A stretch of 55,488 bases of DNA from JAHJHG01 sp964463425. Its GTDB lineage: Bacteria > Patescibacteriota > Microgenomatia > UBA8517. Made by a program: the position numbers and the translations under genes. Positions 41,024 to 50,546 of this stretch are shown here, in pieces. The notes under the pieces are model-generated. The model was not told the origin of the DNA. It searched no databases and saw nothing but the letters and a program-made list of their open reading frames with translations. Numbering within the stretch: position 1 is the first letter of the stretch; each line of letters opens with the position of its first letter. The stretch spans positions 1-55,488 of the forward strand of contig CAYXBV010000003.1 in NCBI GenBank assembly GCA_964463425.1, in the 5' to 3' direction.

Positions 41024-41701
41024 CTATTCTAATTCACTTGCAATTATGAAATCGAGAGAATCAGCAACGTTTGCTTTTGAAGTTTTAACATCCACATCTA
41101 TCTTTGCAAAAGCGCTTATTAACTCCTTAATTTTACCTTCAGGGAAACGTTTCGCTTGTTGGGTTAACTTGCCAACGCGCCAGCTTGGATAGGACAGACT
41201 TTCCTTGTCTAAAGCAGCCCAATACAAATCCCTTAGGTGGCGAGACAGGAGATTAAAAACAAACTCCGGAGAGTCATCTTTAATTATATCGTGCAGAAGA
41301 CTAATAGAATTTTTTGAATTGCCAGGCCAAAATGACTCTAGAAATTTGAAAATTAATTTGGGCAATTTGTATTCCTCTGTTTTTGTAACAGGAGGAATTA
41401 GCTTTAGCAAGCTTTTAGAAATAGGGCTTCCATGATAAATGATAATCGTTCCTGAAATTCTTTTTATATTCTTTTTAAGCCACTCAAGGTCCTTCTTCCG
41501 AATTTTAGGTAATTTCTCTACTACATATAGTCGCTCTTTTCCAAACAAAGTAGCCGTTGTGAAATTTTCCGGAAGAGACATTTTGTTTTCTGGGCCAATT
41601 TTAACTATTTCCCAATTTCTCTCTTTAGCCACATTGATTAACGTTTGCAAACGCTCATAACTCTTTAGAGAATGATCTCCGTGTATTAATATTATTTTCA
41701 T
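41024..41701 (-). CDS. holA: DNA polymerase III delta subunit (short form)
   Basis: 225 residues, clearly shorter than usual (~330). ILIHGDHSLKSYERLQTLI and LFGKERLYVVEKLPKI fit the N-terminal delta/clamp-loader fold (RALI-type start). The helical C-terminal part (LLSRHLRDLYWAALDKES, WRVGKLTQQAKRFPEGKI) matches the delta C-terminus. The middle AAA lid region seems reduced. It opens the sliding clamp in the clamp loader. Overlaps the metallopeptidase-like gene by 4 bases. Assignment from pattern, hence moderate confidence. Confidence 0.75.
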   Translation of the reverse strand: MKIILIHGDHSLKSYERLQTLINVAKERNWEIVKIGPENKMSLPENFTTATLFGKERLYVVEKLPKIRKKDLEWLKKNIKRISGTIIIYHGSPISKSLLKLIPPVTKTEEYKLPKLIFKFLESFWPGNSKNSISLLHDIIKDDSPEFVFNLLSRHLRDLYWAALDKESLSYPSWRVGKLTQQAKRFPEGKIKELISAFAKIDVDVKTSKANVADSLDFIIASELE

Positions 41702-42153
41702 TTGTTTTTTCTGCGCATCTTCATGTATTTTCTTACTAACACATCTACTTGATTATGGAAATTCCGCTTTCCTTTTCGATAGTGTGGTACTAAGCTACCT
41801 GAAAAATTTCTAGGAATGTGGACGATTTCGTGCAATAACACCTTATCTCTATCTTTTTCTGATAATTTATCATATTTTTCTGAAAGAACCTCGATTATAT
41901 ATGAAGCATCTTCTTGAAGCGCTTTTTGCCACACTCTTGGCAATCCCCATATCCTTGCGTATGCCTTTGCTTTTGAGCCTTCCGACCGAAATGCATAGAT
42001 TTTATCTTTTTTAAGCCAGTCTAATTCTAATTTTGTTGATAAATATTTGATTCTTTTACCTACGTCTGGAGCAGGTTGCCAATCTATCCTTGTCGCCTTC
42101 TTTTTTTTAGGCTTTGGGTGGACGCGTAGATTATATTTTGTAAACCTCTGCAT
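41698..42153 (-). CDS. Putative metallopeptidase-like protein (PF18894 type)
   Basis: 151 residues. LLHEIVHIPRNFSGSLVPHY has HExxH followed by a conserved Pro/His stretch; a further His lies in NFHNQVDVL. The Lys-rich N-terminus (HPKPKKKKATRID) may bind nucleic acid. This matches the small zinc-peptidase-like family found in phages and CPR bacteria. The start overlaps the EF-Tu-like gene by 23 bases; the overlap is real because both frames have strong family matches. Confidence 0.75.
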   Translation of the reverse strand: MQRFTKYNLRVHPKPKKKKATRIDWQPAPDVGKRIKYLSTKLELDWLKKDKIYAFRSEGSKAKAYARIWGLPRVWQKALQEDASYIIEVLSEKYDKLSEKDRDKVLLHEIVHIPRNFSGSLVPHYRKGKRNFHNQVDVLVRKYMKMRRKNK

Positions 42154-42382
42154 CCTCTTTTACCTCCTGTTCGACCTTTAATCCTATTACGTCTCCCTTT
42201 TTTGCAGAATCAATTTTATCGTGCTCTACTTGCATTGACTCTACCTTTTGTTCAAACATATCCTCTCCTCCACGTACAAATTTAATCATGTCTCCCTTGG
42301 CCAAACTTCCATCAAGTTCAACAACGGCTACATTTATCTTGTCGTAATAGTGTGTTACTTTTCCAATTTTAAAATCTGCCAA
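42131..42382 (-). CDS. EF-Tu domain 2-like small protein
   Basis: 83 residues from a TTG at 42382 behind a strong ribosome site (GAGGGGGGTGAT). The sequence IGKVTHYYDKINVAVVELDG, then KGDMIKFVRGGEDMFEQKVE and KKGDVIGLKVEQ, is a translation-factor beta-barrel (domain 2) without the GTPase part. This form is widespread in CPR and archaea. Function unknown; RNA or ribosome contact is guessed from the fold. It overlaps the next gene by 23 bases. Confidence 0.85.
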   Translation of the reverse strand: MADFKIGKVTHYYDKINVAVVELDGSLAKGDMIKFVRGGEDMFEQKVESMQVEHDKIDSAKKGDVIGLKVEQEVKEDAEVYKI

Positions 42383-42397
42383 TTTATATCACCCCCC

Positions 42398-42904
42398 TCA
42401 CTTTATATCTAAAGCTCCATTTAAACAACGTGCATGACAGATAGCAACTGCTAGACCGTCAGCTGCGTTGTCAAAATGTGTTTTTCCTCCCTTTTTGCTT
42501 CGAACCGTATTCCCCAATATCTTCCTAACTACTCTTTGAATCTCCTTCTTGTCAGCTCTACCATCGCCGGTAACTATTTTCTTAATACGCCCAGGCGCGT
42601 ACTCCATAATCTCCGTTTTAGCTCTTGTGGCTGCAAATAACATAACACCGAGCGCTTGACCAACACGTATAGCTGTTTTGGCGTTACGAGCAAAAAAGAT
42701 TTTTTCAATAGCCATAACATCTGGGTTGTATTTAAGGAAAAGACTCATCATCTCTTTATATATAATTTCCAGTCTTTCGCCTGGAGAGCCATCTTTGTCT
42801 GTTTCAATTAAACCGAAAGCTACAACTTCGAACTTATCTTTTTCGGCTTTAATTACACCGAATCCCGTTGTCGCAGTTCCTGGATCTATTCCTAAGATAA
42901 GCAT
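42398..42904 (-). CDS. ruvC: Holliday junction resolvase RuvC
   Basis: 168 residues, standard length. The RNase H-fold acidic residues are visible: Asp7 in GIDPGTATTGFGV, Glu in AIEKIFF and the C-terminal pair in HFDNAADGLAVAI. It cuts Holliday junctions with RuvAB. TATAAT lies 7 bases before the ATG (leaderless type). No ruvA or ruvB in the window. Confidence 0.95.
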   Translation of the reverse strand: MLILGIDPGTATTGFGVIKAEKDKFEVVAFGLIETDKDGSPGERLEIIYKEMMSLFLKYNPDVMAIEKIFFARNAKTAIRVGQALGVMLFAATRAKTEIMEYAPGRIKKIVTGDGRADKKEIQRVVRKILGNTVRSKKGGKTHFDNAADGLAVAICHARCLNGALDIK

Positions 42905-42974
42905 GTTTTTAATTATACTACTAATATTGCTTGTTCTTTAGTTGAATATATTTGATCCAAGAACGCTTCGGTTA

Positions 42975-43214
42975 TTATTTTCTTTTGTTGATTTGGTCTT
43001 TTGACAATTTTTTAACAAACAAGGTTGGTCTTTTTCGCTTTGAAATGTTTATTTTACTAATCTTATTTAAAAACTGAGGCTTAGTAATTTTGAAAATTCG
43101 ATCTGGTAAGTTTCTTTTAAAATATCCAAAAACTTGCGCTTGGCGAGCAGCCTTAAATTCCTTAGCTGTTTGCCTGAAGTGAGTATTAGTCCTTTGTTTG
43201 CCCTTCTTTGCCAT
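42975..43214 (-). CDS. Small very basic hypothetical protein
   Basis: 79 residues, about one third Lys or Arg, few acids, no membrane segment. It reads MAKKGKQRTNTHFRQTAKEF and ends KKLSKDQINKRK. The composition is like a ribosomal or RNA-binding protein but no family is recognised. It lies between ruvC and the metallo-beta-lactamase-fold gene on the same strand. Confidence 0.6.
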   Translation of the reverse strand: MAKKGKQRTNTHFRQTAKEFKAARQAQVFGYFKRNLPDRIFKITKPQFLNKISKINISKRKRPTLFVKKLSKDQINKRK

Positions 43215-43231
43215 GGCTTGCTTTTATCTTA

Positions 43232-43867
43232 CTACACCTTAGCAAGATACTTCTTAATTTCCTTAATAGTTGTCGCACCACCGTGCCCGGGAAGGATTTT
43301 TGTTGAATCGGGTAGTTTAAGTATTTTTTGTATGGATTTATCAAGATCGGCCTGCTTAGCATAGACAAAATCAGTTCTACCAACCACTCCCTTCTCAAAT
43401 ATAGTATCTCCCACAAACGCTGTTTCTGACTTCTTGTCATAAAGAACCACTCCACCTGGAGAGTGACCTGGACTTTCAATTACCTTTAGGGTTGTTTTGC
43501 CAATCATTATTTCATCGCCCTCTGTTATGTACTCATCAACTTGGGGAGCCGGATCTACGTCTAATCCTAAAAAATATTTCGCTGAAGACTGAAGCCTGTC
43601 TAACAAAAACAAATCTTTTTTGTGCATTAGAAATGGTATATTAAACGCTAGCTTAATCGCTGTAGCTGCCAGTAGATGGTCAAAATGTCCATGTGTAGCG
43701 ATTATTCTTGATGGAGCTATTTCTATATCCCTTATTTGACTAATAATATACTCAGCATCATCACCTGGATCAATGATTACTAAATCTTCTTCTTTTTCGT
43801 CATAGACCAAATAACAATTGGTAGCTAGGTTACCAGTAATTAATTTTTTAACCTTCAGTGCACTCAT
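43232..43867 (-). CDS. Metallo-beta-lactamase-fold hydrolase (glyoxalase II-like)
   Basis: 211 residues. The two-metal motif THGHFDHLLAA (HxHxDH) is complete, with SPGHSPGG and FVGDTIFEKGVVGRTD giving further ligands and GHGGATTIKEE-like residues at the end. This is the compact glyoxalase II-like type with broad thioester or phosphodiester activity; the actual substrate is open. TATACT lies 6 bases before the ATG (leaderless type). Confidence 0.92.
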   Translation of the reverse strand: MSALKVKKLITGNLATNCYLVYDEKEEDLVIIDPGDDAEYIISQIRDIEIAPSRIIATHGHFDHLLAATAIKLAFNIPFLMHKKDLFLLDRLQSSAKYFLGLDVDPAPQVDEYITEGDEIMIGKTTLKVIESPGHSPGGVVLYDKKSETAFVGDTIFEKGVVGRTDFVYAKQADLDKSIQKILKLPDSTKILPGHGGATTIKEIKKYLAKV

Positions 43868-43917
43868 ATAATAAGTATATCAAGCAAAACGATGCTGGGA
43901 ATAAATATAATAATTCT

Positions 43918-44352
43918 TTATTTCTTTGAAGCTTTTACGGTTTTTGTTTTTTTTGTTTTTTTCTTGGTTGTTGCCTTATTTGCTTCTTTTTTAGTCGCTC
44001 TTGTGTAAATTGCATCAATATCTTTTCTTGATTTATCTCTAATGTAGTAAAGCTTGGCTCTTCTAACTCCCCTTAATCCCTTTTTAACAACCTCAACTTT
44101 ATCAATAGTTGGTGAAGACAGAGGAATAATACGCTCAATACCAATTTGTTGCGCACCTATTCTTCGTACTGTAAATGTTTTGCTGTTATCTCGTCCTTTT
44201 ATCTTCAAGACAATGCCTTCAAAAGCTTGCTGTCGTGTTTTTTCTCCTTCTTTAATTTTAGTAAAGACACGCACAGTATCCCCAACGCTAAATTTTGTTT
44301 CAGCTTGTTTTCCCTCACTCAATTTCTGTATATGTGTAGCGGTTAGTGCCAT
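43918..44352 (-). CDS. rplS: Ribosomal protein L19 with Lys-rich extension
   Basis: 144 residues from the ATG at 44352, which starts MALTATHIQ. A longer frame from a GTG at 44373 would run through a leader hairpin and is rejected. The core (KFSVGDTVRVFTKIKEGEKT, RIGAQQIGIERIIPL, RRAKLYYIRDKSRKD) is classical L19. The last ~35 residues are a Lys/Thr/Ala tail beyond the normal ~115-residue length. It contacts the 30S-50S bridge. A CCCAC-(5)-GTGGG stem at 44369-44383 precedes the start and could be a small leader element. Confidence 0.95.
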   Translation of the reverse strand: MALTATHIQKLSEGKQAETKFSVGDTVRVFTKIKEGEKTRQQAFEGIVLKIKGRDNSKTFTVRRIGAQQIGIERIIPLSSPTIDKVEVVKKGLRGVRRAKLYYIRDKSRKDIDAIYTRATKKEANKATTKKKTKKTKTVKASKK

Positions 44353-44390
44353 TTTTCTAAAATAAATGCCCACTTCGTGTGGGACGCTGT

Positions 44391-47300
44391 CTATTGTACA
44401 TCAGGTACGGCCTTGCCTTCAAGAGCCTCCGTTATTTTCTTGGCCAACCTGGCATTCCAGGTTATCTTATATGGCAATTTTACATTTTCCTCTTTTCTTC
44501 CTTCAAATACCAAAATTACTCGTTGATCACCTGAGTGCGTCAGTAATAGCTTCTTCAATTGTGATAATTCCTTACCCTTTGCCTTTTTTGGTATTTTTAT
44601 ATAAACAGTCTGATTGTCTTTATTCTTTTTGTCACCGTTTGTTTCTATCGATTCAACAATTAGAGATGGCGCATCGTCTCGATTGTCTATCTTGCCAGAC
44701 AGAATCATTGGCTTATTGTCTACCCAATGTTCCTTGGTTTCGCTAAATAGCTTTGGAAAAACTACTGTTTCTAGTGATCCCGTATCGTCTTCAACCTTTA
44801 CAAATGCCATCTCTTGACCTGATTTTCTGGTCACAATTATCTTAACTTCTGAAACAATTGCGGCAATTCGCACTTTGTCTCCAAGTGTTTCGTTAGGAGA
44901 TATCTCAAATATTTTATGTGTTCCTTTGTATTCCATTGGGCCTAAAACTTCGCTTAAGGGTTTTGCGGATAGTGAAAATCCGAGTAGTTGTCTTTCAAGG
45001 GCTTGCAGCTCATCGTCTGAAAATTCCTCTATACCGTCCATGATATGGATATTTTGCGCCTTTGCGCTCTTAGATATTTCATCTTGAGAAAAAAGACCTT
45101 GCTGTCCCTTTGATGCTTTTGGCTTAGACACCCTATTTCTGACCTCTTCGTATGTAGCCAATAAAGCTGCCCTTCTACCATATGCGCTCAAAGCACCCAC
45201 CTTTATCAAACTCTCTAGAACTTTTTTATTCACTCTTCTTGCGTCTACTCGGGCCAAGAAGTCCGCAAAAGATAAAAACTCACCTTCTTCACGCACTTCC
45301 AAAATAGCTTCTATGGCAGCTTTTCCTACATTTTTTATAGCGCTCAACCCAAAGCGAATTCCATTCTCATCAAGGTTCCCATGATCGTTTGAGATAACAA
45401 AATCAACACTACTTTCATTTATGTCTGGTGGCAAAACCTGAATACCTATTCTTCTGCACTCATGAACTGCCGACGATATCTTTTCGGAATCGTTGCATTC
45501 TGCCGTTAACAGTGCACACATAAACTCTACGGGGTAGTTAGCCTTCATGTAGGCCGTTTGATAAGCTACCATGCCGTAACTAGTTGCGTGAGCTTTGTTA
45601 AAACCATACCCAGAAAACGGCTCGATTAGCTTGAACAAATCTTCTGCCTTGGTTTTTTTCATGCCATGTTTTATGGCTCCCTCAATAAACTTAATTTTTT
45701 GTTTCTCCATCTCTTTAGGTACCTTTTTACCCACCGCTTTTCTAAATTTATCTGCCTCTTCCCACGAATATCCCGCAATTTTGATGGCCGTCAATAACAC
45801 ATCATCTTGATAAACTAGCAGTCCATAAGATTTACCCAAATATTCCTTCATTCGAGGATCAAAATATTTAATCTTACTAGGATTATTTTTACGCAGAATA
45901 TACTCTGGAATTTGGGCCATAGGTCCTGGTCGATACAAAGCCACCATAGCCATTAGATCTTCTATCTTTGTTGGTCGTAGCTCTTTCAAGTATCTCGTCA
46001 TACCTGAGCCTGAAAGTTGAAATACACCCATTGTGTCGCCCTTGGAAAGCATTTCGTAAGTTTTTCTGTCGCGAAGCGGTAGTCTTTGTAGTTTTACTTT
46101 CTCGCCAGTGACTTTTTCAACGTTTTTAATTGCTGATCCCAGAATCGATAAAATTCTGAGACCTAATAGATCAAACTTTAGTAAACCAACAGCTTCTGGC
46201 GAAATATTTGGATCAAGTGCATTCATGTCATATTGAGTAATTACCCTTCTACCTTCAGGGTCATTTTGAATTGGAGTAAACTTGGTTATCTCATCAGGTG
46301 CGATTACCAATCCCGCTGCGTGAACTGATACGTGCCGCACATTACCTTCAACTTGTTTTGCTAAATTAATAACTTTTTTAGCATCCTTATCTGATTCATA
46401 TAGTTCCGAAAGTTCTTTTGATATCGTCATTGCCTTATCAATGCTCATAGGGAAACCCTGTGAGCCTATCGGGATTAACTTGGCGATTCTATCTCCAATG
46501 GCATATTGGTACCCCAAAACACGCGCCGTGTCTCGGATTGAAGCTTTTGCCATCATTCTTCCAAATGTGTTTATCTGAGCAACTTTTTCATGTCCGTATT
46601 TTTCACAAATATAATTAACAATATCTTCTCTTCGGTTGTCAGCAATATCTAAATCAATATCTGGTGGTGTTGGTCGCCAAGGATTCAGAAATCTCTCAAA
46701 TGGAAGATTGTAGTCTAGTGGATTAATATTAATAATTCTCATCGCGTAGGATACAAGTGATCCTGCTGCAGATCCCCTTGTGTTTGTCACAATTCCATTC
46801 TCGGCTGACCAAATAGCAATATCGGCCATTATCAAGAAATAAGCAGCGTATCCCTTATCTTTGATAATTTTCATTTCATACTCTAATCTTTTCTTAATTT
46901 CCGGAGTAATCTTCTTAATTCGCTCCTTTATTCCTTTCCAAACAATAATTTCTAATTCTTCGTCAGCAGTTTTGCCTAGTGATAACTCGTAATTGGGGAA
47001 ATTCCACTTATCTAGGGTGATTTCAAGGTTACACCTTCTAGCTATATCAATCGTATTGTCTACAGCCTCTGGTAAATCAGAAAATCTCTCTGACATTTCC
47101 TCGGGGGTTGTTACATAATATGCAGGTGTATCAATAAACCGCATTCTTTTTACATCTGAAATGTTCTTTCCCGTAGCGATGCAAACTAAGGCATCTTGTG
47201 CAGGAGCATCTTCTTTCTTAATATAGTGAGCATCGTTTGTAGCGACGATCGGAATACCCAACTCTCGACTTAACTTAACTGCTCCTGTATTAACAATCAC

Positions 47301-47909
47301 TTCTGACTCTGCCATTTTAGCCACTTCTGTGCGTATTTCTTGGTTTTCTATCCCAGGAATATATTGATCATAATTGTGTCTTTGTACTTCTAAAAAATAA
47401 TCTTTTCCAAAAACATCTAAAAACCATTTTGCTATTTTTTTAGCCTCTGAGTAATCATTATTTAATAAGGCTTGAGGTACTTCTCCTTGAACACAAGCCG
47501 ATGTACATATTAATCCTTTTGAGTATTTGGCCAGCGTTTCTCGATCTATTCGCGGACGATAATAATAGCCCTCAAGGTGAGCAAGAGAAGTAAGTTTCAT
47601 TAAATTTTTGTAACCCGCGTCATTTTTGGCAAGAAGAACTAAGTGAAAATTCTTAAATTTTCCCCTCTCAGGTCTAAGCTTCATATCAACATTTGTTGTA
47701 TACGCTTCGACGCCAATTATTGGTTTGATCCCTTGCGACCTCACTTCTTTATAAAACTCAATTACTCCATACATGACGCCATGATCAGTAATCGCCACAG
47801 AGTCCATGCCACTTTTTTTAATGTGTGTTGTTAAATCTGATATTTTACTCAGACCATCTAAAAGAGAATATTCTGTGTGCAGGTGAATGTGAGCAAACTT
47901 TTTGGCCAT
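44391..47909 (-). CDS. dnaE: DNA polymerase III alpha subunit
   Basis: 1172 residues. The N-terminal PHP domain starts HIHLHTEYSLLDG and keeps its metal-binding His set. The palm has NTRGSAAGSLVSYAMRI and catalytic acids in PPDIDLDIAD near residue 415. Further parts are FSGYGFNKAHATSYGMVAYQ, a helix-hairpin-helix region and a C-terminal OB domain (VRIAAIVSEVKIIVTRKSGQ). It is the replicative polymerase. Full length; 38 bases separate it from rplS. Confidence 0.97.
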   Translation of the reverse strand: MAKKFAHIHLHTEYSLLDGLSKISDLTTHIKKSGMDSVAITDHGVMYGVIEFYKEVRSQGIKPIIGVEAYTTNVDMKLRPERGKFKNFHLVLLAKNDAGYKNLMKLTSLAHLEGYYYRPRIDRETLAKYSKGLICTSACVQGEVPQALLNNDYSEAKKIAKWFLDVFGKDYFLEVQRHNYDQYIPGIENQEIRTEVAKMAESEVIVNTGAVKLSRELGIPIVATNDAHYIKKEDAPAQDALVCIATGKNISDVKRMRFIDTPAYYVTTPEEMSERFSDLPEAVDNTIDIARRCNLEITLDKWNFPNYELSLGKTADEELEIIVWKGIKERIKKITPEIKKRLEYEMKIIKDKGYAAYFLIMADIAIWSAENGIVTNTRGSAAGSLVSYAMRIININPLDYNLPFERFLNPWRPTPPDIDLDIADNRREDIVNYICEKYGHEKVAQINTFGRMMAKASIRDTARVLGYQYAIGDRIAKLIPIGSQGFPMSIDKAMTISKELSELYESDKDAKKVINLAKQVEGNVRHVSVHAAGLVIAPDEITKFTPIQNDPEGRRVITQYDMNALDPNISPEAVGLLKFDLLGLRILSILGSAIKNVEKVTGEKVKLQRLPLRDRKTYEMLSKGDTMGVFQLSGSGMTRYLKELRPTKIEDLMAMVALYRPGPMAQIPEYILRKNNPSKIKYFDPRMKEYLGKSYGLLVYQDDVLLTAIKIAGYSWEEADKFRKAVGKKVPKEMEKQKIKFIEGAIKHGMKKTKAEDLFKLIEPFSGYGFNKAHATSYGMVAYQTAYMKANYPVEFMCALLTAECNDSEKISSAVHECRRIGIQVLPPDINESSVDFVISNDHGNLDENGIRFGLSAIKNVGKAAIEAILEVREEGEFLSFADFLARVDARRVNKKVLESLIKVGALSAYGRRAALLATYEEVRNRVSKPKASKGQQGLFSQDEISKSAKAQNIHIMDGIEEFSDDELQALERQLLGFSLSAKPLSEVLGPMEYKGTHKIFEISPNETLGDKVRIAAIVSEVKIIVTRKSGQEMAFVKVEDDTGSLETVVFPKLFSETKEHWVDNKPMILSGKIDNRDDAPSLIVESIETNGDKKNKDNQTVYIKIPKKAKGKELSQLKKLLLTHSGDQRVILVFEGRKEENVKLPYKITWNARLAKKITEALEGKAVPDVQ

Positions 47910-47933
47910 ATTTTCTTATTTTTTCTAACTCGT

Positions 47934-49286
47934 TTAATTTAAAAGCTTGGATAGAATTTCCATTATTTCTTTGGGATTTCCTTTTCTTTTAAGTTTTCCT
48001 TGAATTTTCCCTATCAAATAACCCTTAACACTTTCTTTCCCACCTCTATAATCTTTTACTGCTTTTTCTTCCCTTAAGACAATCTCCTTGGCCACTTTTT
48101 CAACATCTTTCTTGCTAGCAAACTGTTTGTTTTCTAAATTTTTAAGTTTTCTGATCATTCCGGCAGGCTCTTCGAATTTTTGATCTAGGTTTTGATTAAC
48201 TATCACTCTTGCTATTGTTTTGGGAGTCAAATTGAACTTCTTACCCAAATCAACCGCCTTTTCGAAATATTCAGCTCGATCCTTATTCTGAATCAACACT
48301 TCAACGTAATTCTCGGGTAGTTTGTGCTCCTTTTGATATTTCTCTCGTTTAGTTTTTGGCAATTCTGGCATTTCTTTCTCTATTTGTCCTATTTCCTTTT
48401 GTTCTAATCTTGTTGGTGGAATATCCGGCTCTGGGAAGTAGCGATAATCTTTTTCCCCTTCTTTAATTCTTTGAGAAAAGGTTATTTGTTTTAATTCGTC
48501 GTAGCCCCTTGTTTCCTGAATGGGTTTTTCGCCAGCTAGAATCATTTTTTCTTGTCTTATCAACTCTGCGCAGACTGCCTTCTTGAGAAACTTAAATGAA
48601 TTTATGTTTTTTAACTCAACCTTGTAGTCAGGAATGTTGTCTGTGCTGTCCGACATTGACACGTTTGCCTCCAACCGCATTGATCCCTTTTCCATATCCG
48701 CACTTGAAACACCCAGGTATCGAATAATTAGTTGGACTTCTCTTAAAAATGCCTCGACATCATCAATATTTCTAAAATCCGGTTCGGTAACCATTTCAAC
48801 CAGAGGCACTCCGCTTCTATTGAAATCAACCAATGTTACTTTCTTGTTGTCCACGTCACTATGAACTAATTTTGCTGTATCTTCCTCGAGATGTATCCTT
48901 CTTACTCTGATATTTAATTTCGACTCTTTCATGTCAGATAAGCTATCTAGCTCAAAAGAACCCTCTGAGCAAAGAGGTTGATCATACTGGCTAATCTGAT
49001 AACCCTTAGATAAATCTGGATAAAAATAGTGCTTTCGATCAAACTTTGAAAAGGAATTGATCTTGCAGCTAAATGCTTTACCAATCATGATCGTGTCATG
49101 GATCGCTCTTTTGTTGACGTAAGGAAGCGCTCCAGGCAAACCCAGACAAACAGGGCAAGTTAAAGTATTTGGTTTTTTGCCAAAATGGTTAGCACTACAC
49201 CTGCAAAACATTTTGGAAAGTGTGCCAAGCTCAATATGCACCTCTAATCCTATTATTGGTATCAACTGTTTTTTCTTATTTGTCAT
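47934..49286 (-). CDS. gatB: Aspartyl/glutamyl-tRNA amidotransferase subunit B
   Basis: 450 residues. IPIIGLEVHIELGTLSKMFC starts the cradle domain; a zinc site CRC...CPVC follows. DFNRSGVPLVEMVTEPDF and RYFPEPDIPP are family hallmarks. The helical C-terminal tail (YqeY-like) ends at the usual place. With GatA and GatC it converts Glu-tRNAGln (or Asp-tRNAAsn) by amidation, so the organism probably lacks one or both direct synthetases. The start overlaps the MFS gene by 11 bases. Confidence 0.97.
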   Translation of the reverse strand: MTNKKKQLIPIIGLEVHIELGTLSKMFCRCSANHFGKKPNTLTCPVCLGLPGALPYVNKRAIHDTIMIGKAFSCKINSFSKFDRKHYFYPDLSKGYQISQYDQPLCSEGSFELDSLSDMKESKLNIRVRRIHLEEDTAKLVHSDVDNKKVTLVDFNRSGVPLVEMVTEPDFRNIDDVEAFLREVQLIIRYLGVSSADMEKGSMRLEANVSMSDSTDNIPDYKVELKNINSFKFLKKAVCAELIRQEKMILAGEKPIQETRGYDELKQITFSQRIKEGEKDYRYFPEPDIPPTRLEQKEIGQIEKEMPELPKTKREKYQKEHKLPENYVEVLIQNKDRAEYFEKAVDLGKKFNLTPKTIARVIVNQNLDQKFEEPAGMIRKLKNLENKQFASKKDVEKVAKEIVLREEKAVKDYRGGKESVKGYLIGKIQGKLKRKGNPKEIMEILSKLLN

Positions 49287-50544
49287 TTTTATGAAAATTT
49301 AATCCCTGACTTATTACTTTTTGTCCAAACTTATTAGAGAAAACCAAGGCAGCCATCGTTGCCCCAGTCAAGAGAAACATTAATATCCTGATTCCAAAAA
49401 CCTCAGTTATTGCACCTGAAAATATTATTGGAAATACTGTGGCTGCCGTAGCCAGAAACCAATAGTTGCCAAAAACTCTTCCGCGCAACCCACCAGGTGT
49501 TTTTTCTTGTAAAAACGTTTGTGATGGTATCAAAATTCCCACATATGATAAACCAAGCATAAACACACTTACTAAACCTAGGAAAATCCTAAATACATTT
49601 GTAATCTCGGGCAAAATAAAGGTCATAATAAACAGAACAAGGGTCATAATTTTTAGGAAAGTTTCAATCGTCCTCTTCTTTCTCCATCCTTTTTTCAATA
49701 ATCGTGTAACTAAAAGTGTACCGACAGCGGCACCGATACCGGCGGGAACAACAATGACTACACCTGATGAGTTTACATTTATTTTGAAAATTTCAACCGC
49801 TAAGACAGGCATACTTACAACAATAATCGACATAGCGACTGATAAGCCCATCATCAACATAAATGGCAATAAAATTGACCGATTTTCTTTAATAAACCTG
49901 TAACCCTCTAGAATCCTTGAGAAAAATTTGATTAGTGCTTTCTCAAAACTCTTGGGCATTTTCTCTCTTCTATTCATAGTGGGCAAAAATCCGACACTGA
50001 TAAACGCCAATAGCAAGAGGAACGAGCAAAGATAAAGTGAGTTACTAAATCCAATTGTGTGATTCAATAATCCAGCGAAACCAAAACCTACGACAAGGGC
50101 CGCCTGTTGGGTTAGGAAAAACAACCCATTAGCTTGAGGTAACGACTTCTTCTTTACTAGTGCCGGAAGTGAGGCCGCCTCTGCCGGAACATAGAACTGA
50201 TTAAAAAATGAATATAATACGGCGACTCCATAAATTAAGAAAAAGTTTGCCTCATACAAAAACGCAAATGCAAAGATTGACAGAGCTTGAAATAAATTGG
50301 CGGTTACCAACATCTTCTTTCTATCAAACAAGTCAACACTGGCTGCAGCAAGCGGTCCGATCAATAATGCTGGAAGTGCATATGCTATCCACAAGAAAGA
50401 TGTGGCAATTGAGGAACCAGTTCTCTCATACAATCGTATAAGAAGAAGGAAATTCATAATATTTATTGTCAGTTGCGACAATACTTGTGAAGTCCAGAGA
50501 TGAATAAACTTTGAATTTTTAAATAAAGGCTTAAAATCTTTCAT
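49276..50544 (-). CDS. MFS transporter (MFS_3 / enterobactin-exporter-like)
   Basis: 422 residues, about 12 membrane helices. FIHLWTSQVLSQLTINIMNF starts the protein and GPLAAASVDLFDRKKMLVTA is the MFS loop A motif. It belongs by layout to the MFS_3 group of drug or siderophore exporters. The substrate is unknown. Good ribosome site (AAAGGAGC). It lies between gatA and gatB, so it is carried in the gat operon. Confidence 0.9.
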   Translation of the reverse strand: MKDFKPLFKNSKFIHLWTSQVLSQLTINIMNFLLLIRLYERTGSSIATSFLWIAYALPALLIGPLAAASVDLFDRKKMLVTANLFQALSIFAFAFLYEANFFLIYGVAVLYSFFNQFYVPAEAASLPALVKKKSLPQANGLFFLTQQAALVVGFGFAGLLNHTIGFSNSLYLCSFLLLLAFISVGFLPTMNRREKMPKSFEKALIKFFSRILEGYRFIKENRSILLPFMLMMGLSVAMSIIVVSMPVLAVEIFKINVNSSGVVIVVPAGIGAAVGTLLVTRLLKKGWRKKRTIETFLKIMTLVLFIMTFILPEITNVFRIFLGLVSVFMLGLSYVGILIPSQTFLQEKTPGGLRGRVFGNYWFLATAATVFPIIFSGAITEVFGIRILMFLLTGATMAALVFSNKFGQKVISQGLNFHKNDK

Positions 50545-50546
50545 AT

